DNA of 8,422 nt. Source: Ignavibacteriales bacterium. GTDB lineage: Bacteria; Bacteroidota; Ignavibacteria; Ignavibacteriales; Melioribacteraceae. The position numbers and the translations under genes are program-made. The first letter of the stretch is position 1, and each line of letters opens with the position of its first letter. This document shows positions 1 through 7,300 of the stretch, in pieces. Under the pieces are notes generated by a model, which saw nothing but the letters and a program-made list of their open reading frames with translations, was not told the DNA's origin and did no database searches. Location of the stretch: contig JALWSN010000078.1 in the NCBI GenBank assembly GCA_027080245.1, positions 1 to 8,422 of the forward strand. Reading direction: 5' to 3'.

Positions 1-145
1 CAATTTTTGCGCCGTCGGGAGAAACGTCGAATGTGGAAATTCTTTTCATCGCCCACAAATCTTCAACAGTAAGAGGCTTTTTGCTCTGGGCTAAAACATT
101 TAAAGTAAGTACGAAGCTTAATAAAACTAAAACTTTGACTTTCAT
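1..145 (-). CDS. Secreted S9-family (prolyl oligopeptidase-like) peptidase, N-terminal fragment
   Basis: Only the first 48 codons lie in the window; the gene continues past the left edge. The start is ATG at 145, preceded six bases upstream by a clear AGGAG, so the start is well supported. Residues 1-19 form a signal peptide (Lys-rich start, hydrophobic core, V-L-A cleavage site before QS), predicting export. The mature start, with LTVEDLWAMKR followed by ISTFDVSPDG, is the typical opening of exported S9 peptidases of Bacteroidota-like bacteria, where the first beta-propeller blade begins with a xVSPDGxxI repeat. Family members cleave short peptides, often dipeptidyl or acylaminoacyl types, in the periplasm. 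The catalytic Ser-Asp-His domain is outside the window, so activity cannot be checked. It starts 20 bp after the lysA stop on the same strand and is probably co-transcribed with lysA. A non-peptidase propeller protein (TolB-like) is the main alternative. Confidence 0.8.
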   Translation of the reverse strand, partial: MKVKVLVLLSFVLTLNVLAQSKKPLTVEDLWAMKRISTFDVSPDGAKI

Positions 146-151
146 TTTTAA

Positions 152-156
152 CTCCT
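152..156 (-). promoter_or_regulatory. Shine-Dalgarno site for the S9 peptidase gene
   Basis: On the minus strand AGGAG lies six bases before the ATG at 145, inside the 20-bp gap after lysA. It is the only strong Shine-Dalgarno sequence in the window; the other starts have weak purine stretches or nothing recognisable. It fixes the peptidase start. Confidence 0.7.
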
Positions 157-165
157 AAGTTTTAT

Positions 166-1428
166 TCAAATTTTAATTTCTTCGTCGTAAAGCAAGTGTT
201 CGAAAGTTTCCCTGCCACGAATTACAATGGGTTGGTTCCCTTGAACGAGAATTTCAGGGGGGCGTCTTCTACCATTGTAATTAGAGGACATTGTCATTCC
301 GTAAGCTCCAGCGCCTAATATTGCAAGATATTCCCCGGGAGTCGTTTTGGTCAATTTTCTGTCCTTTGCAAAATAATCCCCGCTTTCGCAAACTCCTCCC
401 ACAACGTCGGCTGTTATTTCCTTGTTATTGTTAAGCTTTAGCGGCTGAATGTTGTGATATGCCTTGTAGAGAGAGGGTCTCAGCAGCTCGGTCATTGCGG
501 CGTCCACCACAATAAAATTTTTTTCGCCGTTCTTTTTTGCGTAAAGAATTTTTGTCACCAAAATGCCGCCGTTTGCGGTTAAGTACCTTCCGGGTTCAAA
601 GAAAATTTCAACGTCAAATTTTTTAAAAATCGGGATTAATATTTGCGCAAGTTTTTCAATGTTCAACGGTTCTTCATCTTTGTATTTTACGCCCATTCCC
701 CCGCCCACGTCGAAATGTTTGATTGGAATGCCTTTATCTTTAAGCTCCCTGTAAAGCTCAGCTAATTTTTCCACGGCGTTTTTGTAAGCCTCTACGGAAG
801 TAATCTGCGAACCAATGTGCATATCTATTCCAACTACGCGCAAGTTTTCTAATTTTGCCGCCTCAAGAAATAAGCGCTTAGCGTCCTTCGAATCGATGCC
901 GAACTTATTTGTTTTTAATCCTGTGGAAATGTAAGGATGCGTTTTTGCGTCTACGTCGGGGTTAACCCGAAGCGCAATATCCGCTACCGTTCCAAGCGAT
1001 TTAGAGATTTCATTAATTAAAAATATTTCTTCTGCGCTTTCCGCCTTTAATAATTTAATTTTCTTTTTTAAAGCCAAAACAATTTCTTCTTCGGTTTTAC
1101 CAACGCCCGAAAAAATAATATCCGACGGATTGACGCCGGCTTTAAGCGCACGGTAAAGTTCGCCAGCGGAGTTAACGTCGATGCCCGCTCCCAAGTTGTG
1201 AAAAAGCTTGATTACGTTGATGTTAAAATTACTTTTAGCGGCAAAAAAAATTTTTCGCTTTATTCCCTCAAAGGCTTTATTGAAATTATTGAATTGCCGT
1301 TCAAAAAAGCTGCGGCTGTAAACAAAAAGGGGAGTGCCAAACTGTTTGGCTAAAACTCCCACCGGAATTTCTTCGCAGTAAAGTTCGTTGGATTTGTAAT
1401 AAAAACTTTCGTTTTGAAGAATCAGCAT
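166..1428 (-). CDS. lysA: Diaminopimelate decarboxylase (LysA)
   Basis: This is a PLP-dependent fold-type III decarboxylase that converts meso-diaminopimelate to L-lysine and CO2, the last step of the lysine pathway, in the cytoplasm. The ATG at 1428 gives 420 residues, normal for the family; a TTG at 1440 would add four residues, but ATG with GGGAAG upstream is preferred. In ATG numbering, FFAAKSN carries the PLP lysine K65; MHIGSQ has H204; the phosphate-binding FDVGGGMG is at 239-246; EPGRYL starts near 278; CESGD carries C347 and E348, the cross-subunit catalytic and substrate-binding pair; GAYGMTMSSNYN at 374-385 supplies the C-terminal active-site tyrosine (Y376). The C-terminal NGRRRPPEILV matches LysA rather than ornithine or arginine decarboxylases. 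The stop is TGA. The gene sits between two exported peptidase genes, not with dapA or lysC. The 106-bp gap upstream is too short for a lysine riboswitch plus promoter, and none was recognised. Confidence 0.96.
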   Translation of the reverse strand: MLILQNESFYYKSNELYCEEIPVGVLAKQFGTPLFVYSRSFFERQFNNFNKAFEGIKRKIFFAAKSNFNINVIKLFHNLGAGIDVNSAGELYRALKAGVNPSDIIFSGVGKTEEEIVLALKKKIKLLKAESAEEIFLINEISKSLGTVADIALRVNPDVDAKTHPYISTGLKTNKFGIDSKDAKRLFLEAAKLENLRVVGIDMHIGSQITSVEAYKNAVEKLAELYRELKDKGIPIKHFDVGGGMGVKYKDEEPLNIEKLAQILIPIFKKFDVEIFFEPGRYLTANGGILVTKILYAKKNGEKNFIVVDAAMTELLRPSLYKAYHNIQPLKLNNNKEITADVVGGVCESGDYFAKDRKLTKTTPGEYLAILGAGAYGMTMSSNYNGRRRPPEILVQGNQPIVIRGRETFEHLLYDEEIKI

Positions 1429-1529
1429 TAATCTTCCCAAATTTTAATCTTGCTAAAATAGAAAATATTTCAAATAAATTCGGAAAACTTTTGGATCGGG
1501 GCTTTTACGGGAGACAACCGAGCGCTTGA

Positions 1530-1550
1530 AATACTTAATTCTTAAGTATT
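1530..1550. repeat. AT-rich perfect inverted repeat over the M14 peptidase stop codon
   Basis: AATACTTAA and TTAAGTATT form 9-bp perfect arms around a TTC loop, and one arm contains the TAA stop of the M14 peptidase gene (1535-1537). On the minus strand the hairpin is not followed by a U-run, so it is a poor match to an intrinsic terminator. It could stabilise the 3' end of the message or be chance in AT-rich DNA. The rest of the 106-bp gap before lysA (1429-1534) shows no clear promoter or leader structure. Confidence 0.35.
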
Positions 1551-2998
1551 AAGCCATTTTTTACTTGTCCGCGTTTTGAAATGCAATCGAAAACAAAGCC
1601 GTTTACAATGGTAAAAATAATTTTATTGCCCTTGGTAATAATGAAATTTGCGGGCTTATTTAACTTTAGCGCCGTAGCAATGGAGTTGCTTTGCAAAATG
1701 TTAATCCCTCTCGTAAACCTAATAGAATCAGGCATATTAGCGACGCGAACGAACGCTACCCCCCGTAAATAAAGGCTATCCAACGGTAGTTCATTTAATG
1801 TTTTTAAATCAGGAATTACATCGTCAAAAATTTTTGCTTTGCGCAATTTCATTCCGTTGCAATCGTATTCTTCGTAACCGTAAAATGTGGAAAGATCACC
1901 AACATCCTCAACATTGCTTTTGTAAAATGTTTTGCTGAAATCGGGCGAGGGAATTTCTTTCCTGTTTACTGCGACGTCGATTAAATAATTCTTTTTCTTG
2001 AATTCAATTTGTACGTTCCTGAAAATAACGTCGAACAAAAGTTTTTTGTTTTCGGGAATTCGGTAATATTCATCTGTAGTAAATTTTGAATATTCGCCCG
2101 AAGCGATTGACTGCAAAGCGTAAAGAATTGCAATGAAATTAAGTTCGCGAACGAACTGCTTGTTCTCGTCGTCTTTCCAACCGCCGGATTCAATAAGCAC
2201 GGAACTTGTTCCCCATCTTTCAAAATTGTCGCCGAAAGCCCTCGGCTCGAACTCGTCGTTGTAGCGTCCAATGTGACCCGGGATAATGTTTGAAAGTCCC
2301 CGCGCTACGTCGGCAATTAATTTCATTGTCCTTGCCCTAACCGGATTAACTTCATCTTTGTAATTGAACGCGGGCGCAAGGAAGGAAATTGTGGCAGGTC
2401 TAAAACTCCTTCCAACTGAATAATACTTTTGTTGGTCGTGTAAATTAAAACCAAATGTTGGTTTAAGACTGTCCCTAACTGTTTTTAATATTCTCGATTC
2501 GGGAAATTGCAATCTACGGGCGTCCCGGTTTATGTCTATTTGCAAAGCGTTGCGCCTGTTAAACTTGGCGTCCCCATCTGGATTTAGCATTGGGATGAAA
2601 AAAACAGAAAGTCTTTGTTTTAGAAAATTTCTGAATTGATTGTAGTTGTCGTTAGCATTCAAAAAATTAAAAATGTCCATTAATGCCATTGTGGCTGTGG
2701 ATTCGTCCCCGTGCATTTGAGACCAGAGCAAAACCTTAATCGGCCCAGACCCATAATTAATAAGGTAAATTGGTCTGTTCAACAACGAATGTCCAATAAT
2801 ATCAATGTGAAATGAACTTCCTTTTTTATTAAACTTGTTGATGACAGAATAAATCTTTTCCGGCTTGAATTCTTTCTTTTCAAGCGAGGTTTCTCTGTAA
2901 ATGTGATAATCGTAGTAGAAAGCCTGCGGCGAGATTGTTTGAGAGTAGACTCGGGAAACACAAGCAAAGAGAAGAATTATTAAAAAAAATCTTTTCAT
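1535..2998 (-). CDS. Exported M14-family zinc carboxypeptidase
   Basis: This is a predicted periplasmic or secreted metallopeptidase that removes C-terminal residues from peptides (or cleaves a wall peptide; specificity unknown). The ATG at 2998 gives 487 residues; a TTG one codon earlier is possible but less likely, and no Shine-Dalgarno is visible. Residues 1-19 form a signal peptide ending V-Y-S before QT. Numbering from ATG, the M14 zinc site is complete: HGDE with H96 and E99, and the third ligand H187 in FNLHDQ. NRD near 157-159 matches the substrate-carboxylate Asn-Arg pair, and E270 in LIESGG is the general-base glutamate. PMLNPDGD at about 137-144 is also typical of the family. The peptidase domain ends near residue 305. 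The remaining roughly 180 residues are not recognised; they contain short hydrophobic, strand-like stretches and may be an accessory beta domain. The gene begins 17 bp after the barrel-protein gene and is probably co-transcribed with it. Confidence 0.9.
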   Translation of the reverse strand: MKRFFLIILLFACVSRVYSQTISPQAFYYDYHIYRETSLEKKEFKPEKIYSVINKFNKKGSSFHIDIIGHSLLNRPIYLINYGSGPIKVLLWSQMHGDESTATMALMDIFNFLNANDNYNQFRNFLKQRLSVFFIPMLNPDGDAKFNRRNALQIDINRDARRLQFPESRILKTVRDSLKPTFGFNLHDQQKYYSVGRSFRPATISFLAPAFNYKDEVNPVRARTMKLIADVARGLSNIIPGHIGRYNDEFEPRAFGDNFERWGTSSVLIESGGWKDDENKQFVRELNFIAILYALQSIASGEYSKFTTDEYYRIPENKKLLFDVIFRNVQIEFKKKNYLIDVAVNRKEIPSPDFSKTFYKSNVEDVGDLSTFYGYEEYDCNGMKLRKAKIFDDVIPDLKTLNELPLDSLYLRGVAFVRVANMPDSIRFTRGINILQSNSIATALKLNKPANFIITKGNKIIFTIVNGFVFDCISKRGQVKNGLILKN

Positions 2999-3015
2999 CA
3001 AACAAATCAGAATCT

Positions 3016-3657
3016 TTAATAATACAAGCCAATGTCGAGGGAAATGTAAAAAGCGCCGATATTTTTTTGAAATCTGTTGTAAAGGGATTCAACGCCTTGG
3101 TTAAATAAATGCACGAAATAATACCGGGCGTTAAGCCCAACTGTATTGCTTTTGCTGATTCCGAACAGCGCTCCCACGCCAACGTAAGCGCTTGCGGCAA
3201 TATTCGCGTGCGCTTTTGCAAATGATTTAAAAAACTCGAGGTAATATGGAGTAGTAACAATTATTGAAGGACCTGCTCCCGCCGTCAAGTAGGGGCGCAA
3301 CACTTCGGTTAATGTTTCGGAGAACAGCCGGTATTGAACGCCGGCGGTAATCGGAATAAAAATCACCCTGTTCTTTTTACCCACGGTAAATGTTCTGCCG
3401 AAAATGTCGACGTATTGAATTTCCCTGTCGTCCTTAATTTCCGAAATGGAGACGTCCACGAAACCCTTGATATTATTGGTTAATCTCTTTCTCAAGTAGC
3501 TACCGAGCCCAAAGCCCCCATCGCCAAACATTAAATTCACGCCCCATTCGTTTGGCAAAAAGTTTATTTTTGCCGTGTCAACTTCCACTTGACCCAAGTG
3601 CTGCGGGTAGCTGAACGCAAAAGGCAACAGGGCAATAATTAAAATTAGTTTTCTCAT
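3016..3657 (-). CDS. Predicted outer-membrane beta-barrel protein, function unknown
   Basis: This 213-residue protein has an ATG start at 3657 (only a weak GGA upstream) and a signal peptide of about 16 residues (MRK, a hydrophobic core, then A-F-S before YPQ). After a short linker it shows alternating, glycine- and aromatic-rich amphipathic stretches typical of small outer-membrane barrels: about residues 37-54, 63-72, 98-111, 121-137, 154-168, 172-184 and 200-213, roughly eight strands. It ends in LDIGLYY, with the terminal aromatic residue expected of a BAM-complex substrate. I recognise no specific family beyond a general OmpA/OmpW-like or porin-like barrel. It is the promoter-proximal gene of the minus-strand cluster, followed 17 bp later by the M14 peptidase gene, so a link with peptide degradation or uptake at the envelope is conceivable but only inferred from position. 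Confidence 0.7.
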   Translation of the reverse strand: MRKLILIIALLPFAFSYPQHLGQVEVDTAKINFLPNEWGVNLMFGDGGFGLGSYLRKRLTNNIKGFVDVSISEIKDDREIQYVDIFGRTFTVGKKNRVIFIPITAGVQYRLFSETLTEVLRPYLTAGAGPSIIVTTPYYLEFFKSFAKAHANIAASAYVGVGALFGISKSNTVGLNARYYFVHLFNQGVESLYNRFQKNIGAFYISLDIGLYY

Positions 3658-3809
3658 CGTCCAATTTCTTTTCTTAACTTATTGATGTAAATTTAACAAT
3701 TAAAAAATTAAAATCAATTTTATTAAAAGCAAAAATTTTCGAAAAACATTTTTTCATCTAATTCTTTATTAAAACTTAAACTAAAAACGGTTCCCAAAAG
3801 AAGAAAGAA
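3658..3809. promoter_or_regulatory. Divergent intergenic region with promoters for both gene blocks
   Basis: These 152 bp separate the minus-strand barrel/peptidase/lysA block from the plus-strand CYTH/AddB block, so transcription of both must start here or very near. The region is extremely AT-rich with several A and T runs. It contains a perfect 10-bp palindrome TTTTCGAAAA (3736-3745), overlapping a GAAAAA-CAT-TTTTTC inverted repeat (3741-3755). No convincing -35/-10 pair or Bacteroidota-type TTTG/TAnnTTTG pair could be assigned. TAATTCTT near 3759-3766 is a partial match on the plus strand. The promoter role is inferred from gene layout, not from a motif. Confidence 0.5.
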
Positions 3810-4310
3810 ATGGCAATTAATTTAGAGTTAAAAATCAAAGTTGATTCGTTTAGAAAAATAAAGAAATTGTTAAGAAAGACTAACGCCGAGTTTAGAGGAA
3901 CATTGAGACAAAAGGACATTTACTTTTCAATCAATAGTAAAGGACTGTTAAAGCTCAGACGACAAAACGGAAACTATGAACTAATTTACTACAATAGAAA
4001 CGAGGGCAAAGGAAAGCGCTTTAGCTATTACAACGTAATTAATCTAAAAGGGAAACAGGTCGAAGAAACTCTAAAAAAATTGGGCAGAGTAGAAACAATA
4101 ATCGAAAAGACTAGAGAGCTTTATTATTTAAAGGACACGAGAATTCATCTGGACAAGGTTAAATCCCTTGGCAAATTCGTTGAGCTGGAAACGTTAGTTA
4201 TTTCAACAAAATCCGAGGCGGCAAGCAGATTTGCATTTGTAATTGAAGCCCTGGAGTTGGACTACCAAAACCAAATAAGAAAATCCTATAAAAATTTAAT
4301 TAAAGAATGA
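3810..4310 (+). CDS. CYTH-domain protein, class IV adenylate cyclase-like
   Basis: This 166-residue cytoplasmic protein covers a whole CYTH (triphosphate tunnel metalloenzyme) domain. Seen features: an N-terminal NLELK at 4-8 in the place of the ExExK signature; QKDIYF at 34-39; LKLRR at 47-51; ELIYYNR at 57-63; KTRELYY at 100-106; RIHLD at 111-115; and LGKFVELET at 120-128, with E125 and E127 as the late acidic metal ligands. The LKLR/ELIYY/RIHLD/GKFVELE series is that of the class IV (CyaB-like) adenylate cyclase subgroup. Members bind a nucleoside or organic triphosphate with divalent metal. Some make cAMP, but many hydrolyse triphosphates such as thiamine triphosphate or polyphosphate, so the reaction cannot be assigned. 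The ATG start has a purine-rich AAGAAGAAAG before it. The stop overlaps the next ATG as ATGA, coupling it to the AddB-like gene. Confidence 0.85.
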   Translation: MAINLELKIKVDSFRKIKKLLRKTNAEFRGTLRQKDIYFSINSKGLLKLRRQNGNYELIYYNRNEGKGKRFSYYNVINLKGKQVEETLKKLGRVETIIEKTRELYYLKDTRIHLDKVKSLGKFVELETLVISTKSEAASRFAFVIEALELDYQNQIRKSYKNLIKE

Positions 4311-4316
4311 TTCTTT
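4302..4316 (+). promoter_or_regulatory. ATGA stop/start overlap within a small inverted repeat (translational coupling site)
   Basis: The CYTH stop TGA (4308-4310) overlaps the AddB-like ATG (4307-4309). No Shine-Dalgarno precedes this ATG beyond AAAGA, which fits re-initiation by the terminating ribosome. AAAGAA and TTCTTT flank the TGA as a 6-bp inverted repeat. The stem would be weak, so its relevance is doubtful. The overlap itself is certain from the sequence. Confidence 0.6.
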
Positions 4317-7300
4317 CAAAATCAAAATCTGAAAAACTTAATTTAGAAAGTTTTATTCTTGATTTAATTAAAGAAAGCAAGCACGAAGAATTTTTGCTTG
4401 TCGCTCCAACCAATAGGCGCGTTCGGCGTTTGAAAAAATGGTTGATTCAACAATCTCCCGGACAAAAAGCTTCGGTAATTAATCTTCACACGCTAAAAAC
4501 GCTCTCCGAAAATTTACTTCTCGAATTCGAACCTTTTCATCCTCTAAGCGAAGCTTCGGCAAGCGTTTTTATCGAACAATGTATTTCTAAAATAAACCTT
4601 ACCTATTTTAACGGCTATAAGAACGGAGCGCCCTTTGGAACTATCGAAGAGCTTCGCAACGTGATTTCCGAATTTAAAAGGCATGGAATAACCCCCGATT
4701 TATTGAAGGAAGAAGCCGTCACATTGGAAAGAGCCAATAAAAACAAGCTTCTGGACATTGCAAACATTTACGAAGAATACTTAAAAATTACTCTGTCGCT
4801 AAAAGCATACGAATTAGGGGATGTTTATTCAAAACTTACAAATCTGGATCAAAAAACTTTCAGCGGGATTTTCCGCGATGTTTTCCCTTTCGTTAAACAC
4901 GTTTTCGTAATCGGCTTCGATGAATTCACAAAACTTGAAGTTAACTTGTTAAACAAAATTTCAGCAATCAATTCGTTAAACATTTTCATTGAACTCGACT
5001 ATTACAAGTTTAATCCGGCAATTTTCGGTCACGTTTCGGAAAGTTACGAAAACCTAATAAAATCAGGCTTTCGTGAAGCGAAAGATTTAAGCATCGAAAA
5101 ATCGAGCAATTTTCAAAACGCCGTGAGACAATATCTTTTCTTAAACAAAAAAACGAAAAACAGCGTTAATTTGACTCGACAGATTTCAATAATCGGCGCC
5201 GATAATAGAGTTGAAGAGATTGAGAAAATTGCAAGAGAAATTAAAAAATTAATTTTGTTTGAAAAAGTAAAGCCCTCCCGTATTTGCCTTGCGTTTAACG
5301 TAATTGGGAATTATTCCCATTACGTGCGAGACGTTTTTGATTCTTTGGGCGTTCCGTTCAATTTAACGGACAGAATTTCCCTGTCCAAATCCCTGCCTAT
5401 CACGGCTTTAATAAATCTTCTTGCCATTATCGAAAGCAATTACTACTTTAAAAATGTTTTAAGAGCTTTCAATAGCTACTTTGTTGAAGTAGCGGGAGTA
5501 AACATTAATAGTTTAACCTTGGTCTCACGCAAACTAAATATTGTTGTCGGAATTAAGCATTGGAAAAGTAAAATACTTGAAGAGCTTAACAAAAATGCGA
5601 ATATTGGCGAAACCCCTGAAATTAAAGAGGATGCTTTACGCAATGCCCTCGATAGTATTGAAAACATTGAAAAACTACTTTCTCCCTTCTCTCGGTCAAT
5701 GACTATTGAGGAATTTCTAACAGAACTGAAATTGCTAATTAAGAAAATTAACTTAACTAAAAATATTTTCAGGGGCGACGTTGCTTACCAGGAGACAAAT
5801 ATTAAAAGCGTCACAACTTTTATTGAAACTATTGAAGAAATATTCAAATTAATCGAACAAACCGAAGGGAAACAAAAGCAATACGACCTGCGATTTTTCC
5901 TTTCCAAAATAAGAACAGCCGCGCGCTTCTCCCGCTTTAACATTAAAGAAAGACCGGACTACGGCGTTCTAATTACTTCGTTAAACGAAATTCGCGGTTT
6001 AACGTTCGACTATCTATTCATCGGCGGAATGGTTGACGGCGACTTTCCCACCAAATTCAAACCTGAAATTTTCAAGCCAGGCAGATTTTCGTCCGACGAA
6101 TGGAAACATCTTCTCGAAGAGCGCTTCTTGTTTTACCAGTCTTTAACATCCTGGAAAAAGAAACTTTATTTTTCATACCCGAAAAAAGAATTAAAAAAAG
6201 ATTTGAGCCCGTCGGTATTTTTGCTTGATTTCAAAAAGCTATTTAATCTTAACAACAATTCCGCTGAAGTCTCCCGGAAACTTATTTTATCGAAGCGACA
6301 ATTATTTGAAATTTTCGACAGAGCGTTATTAACAGACTATGAAAAAGAAAAATTAAAAAGCGAAACGCAAATTAACGTTGAAAAGATAATTGATTTAATT
6401 GCGCGGGACAAAGAACTTATGCGAGCCACAATTAACAAGGGCGAGCCCTCGGCACCCTTGTTCGACGATTCAAATTCGGACGAGGAGAATTCCTTTTACA
6501 CAAACAAACTGAAAGAACTAAAGGAAAGGGTTTATTCCGTAAGTCAATTGGAAACATACGCGCTTTGTCCATTTAAATATTTTGTGGAAAGAATTTTAAA
6601 GGTCCAAACGCTCAAAGAGCCTTCCGAGGAGATTGAACCCCTTGAAGTGGGGAATCTTTTACACAAAATATTATTTGAATTTTACGTAGAGCTTAAACGA
6701 AAAAGGCTTAAACTTGCCAATTGTTCGGAAGAAATATTTCAAAAAAGTCAAGAAATATTATTCGACATCGCGGAAAAAGAAATCGCCGAATCCCCTTTGA
6801 TTAAAGGGTTAAACTTCTACGAGCGGGAAAAAATACTGGGAATAAAGGGAGAAAGAAGGCAATCGATTCTTTACAAATTTTTGGAATACGAACGAAAAAA
6901 TAATCCCGGATACGAACCCGCCTATTTTGAAACGGTGTTTGGATTTAAAGACGTAGCTAATTCTTACCCTCCACTGAAAATTGAGAACGTAAAATTAAGA
7001 GGAATCATCGACAGAATCGAAATTAGCATGTCGGGCGAGTATTTCGACGTTGTTGATTACAAGACCGGCGGTAGAACTCCGTCCGGCAAGGACGTGGAAA
7101 AGGGGCTTTCTCTTCAGCTGCCGGTTTACCTTGCTGCCGCAAGCAATTTCGTAAATGCTCTGCCGCGTAAAATGTTTATTTATTCCTTGAAATATTCTTC
7201 GGATAAGTTTGGCAAAAAGCCCGTATTTACAAACGAAAAAAAAAGCGACGATTCGATAGCCTCGAAAAATCACGTTTTATTTAACTCTCTTAAATCCAAT

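Noticed and set aside
1429..1440. TTG start extending LysA by four residues (and a similar TTG at 3001 for the M14 peptidase)
   Set aside because: In both cases an ATG lies just downstream and gives a normal protein. For lysA the GGGAAG before the ATG overlaps the would-be extension, and for the peptidase the extra codon adds nothing.
1429..1534. Lysine riboswitch or leader peptide upstream of lysA
   Set aside because: The gap is 106 bp, shorter than a typical L-box plus expression platform, and no matching stems or conserved core were visible.
2880..3260. Open frame on the minus strand across the barrel/peptidase junction
   Set aside because: It overlaps two well-supported genes in another frame, has no recognisable motif, and would require abandoning two clear signal-peptide proteins.
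3658..3809. Small gene or ncRNA in the divergent gap
   Set aside because: There is no open frame with a start and ribosome site, no stable GC-containing stem and no terminator. It is simple AT-rich sequence best read as promoter DNA.
4294..4375. 14-base direct repeat ATTTAATTAAAGAA at 4294-4307 and 4362-4375
   Set aside because: Both copies are coding (L-I-K-E in each protein), the word is simple AT-rich sequence, and there is no third copy or spacing pattern, so chance is the best explanation.
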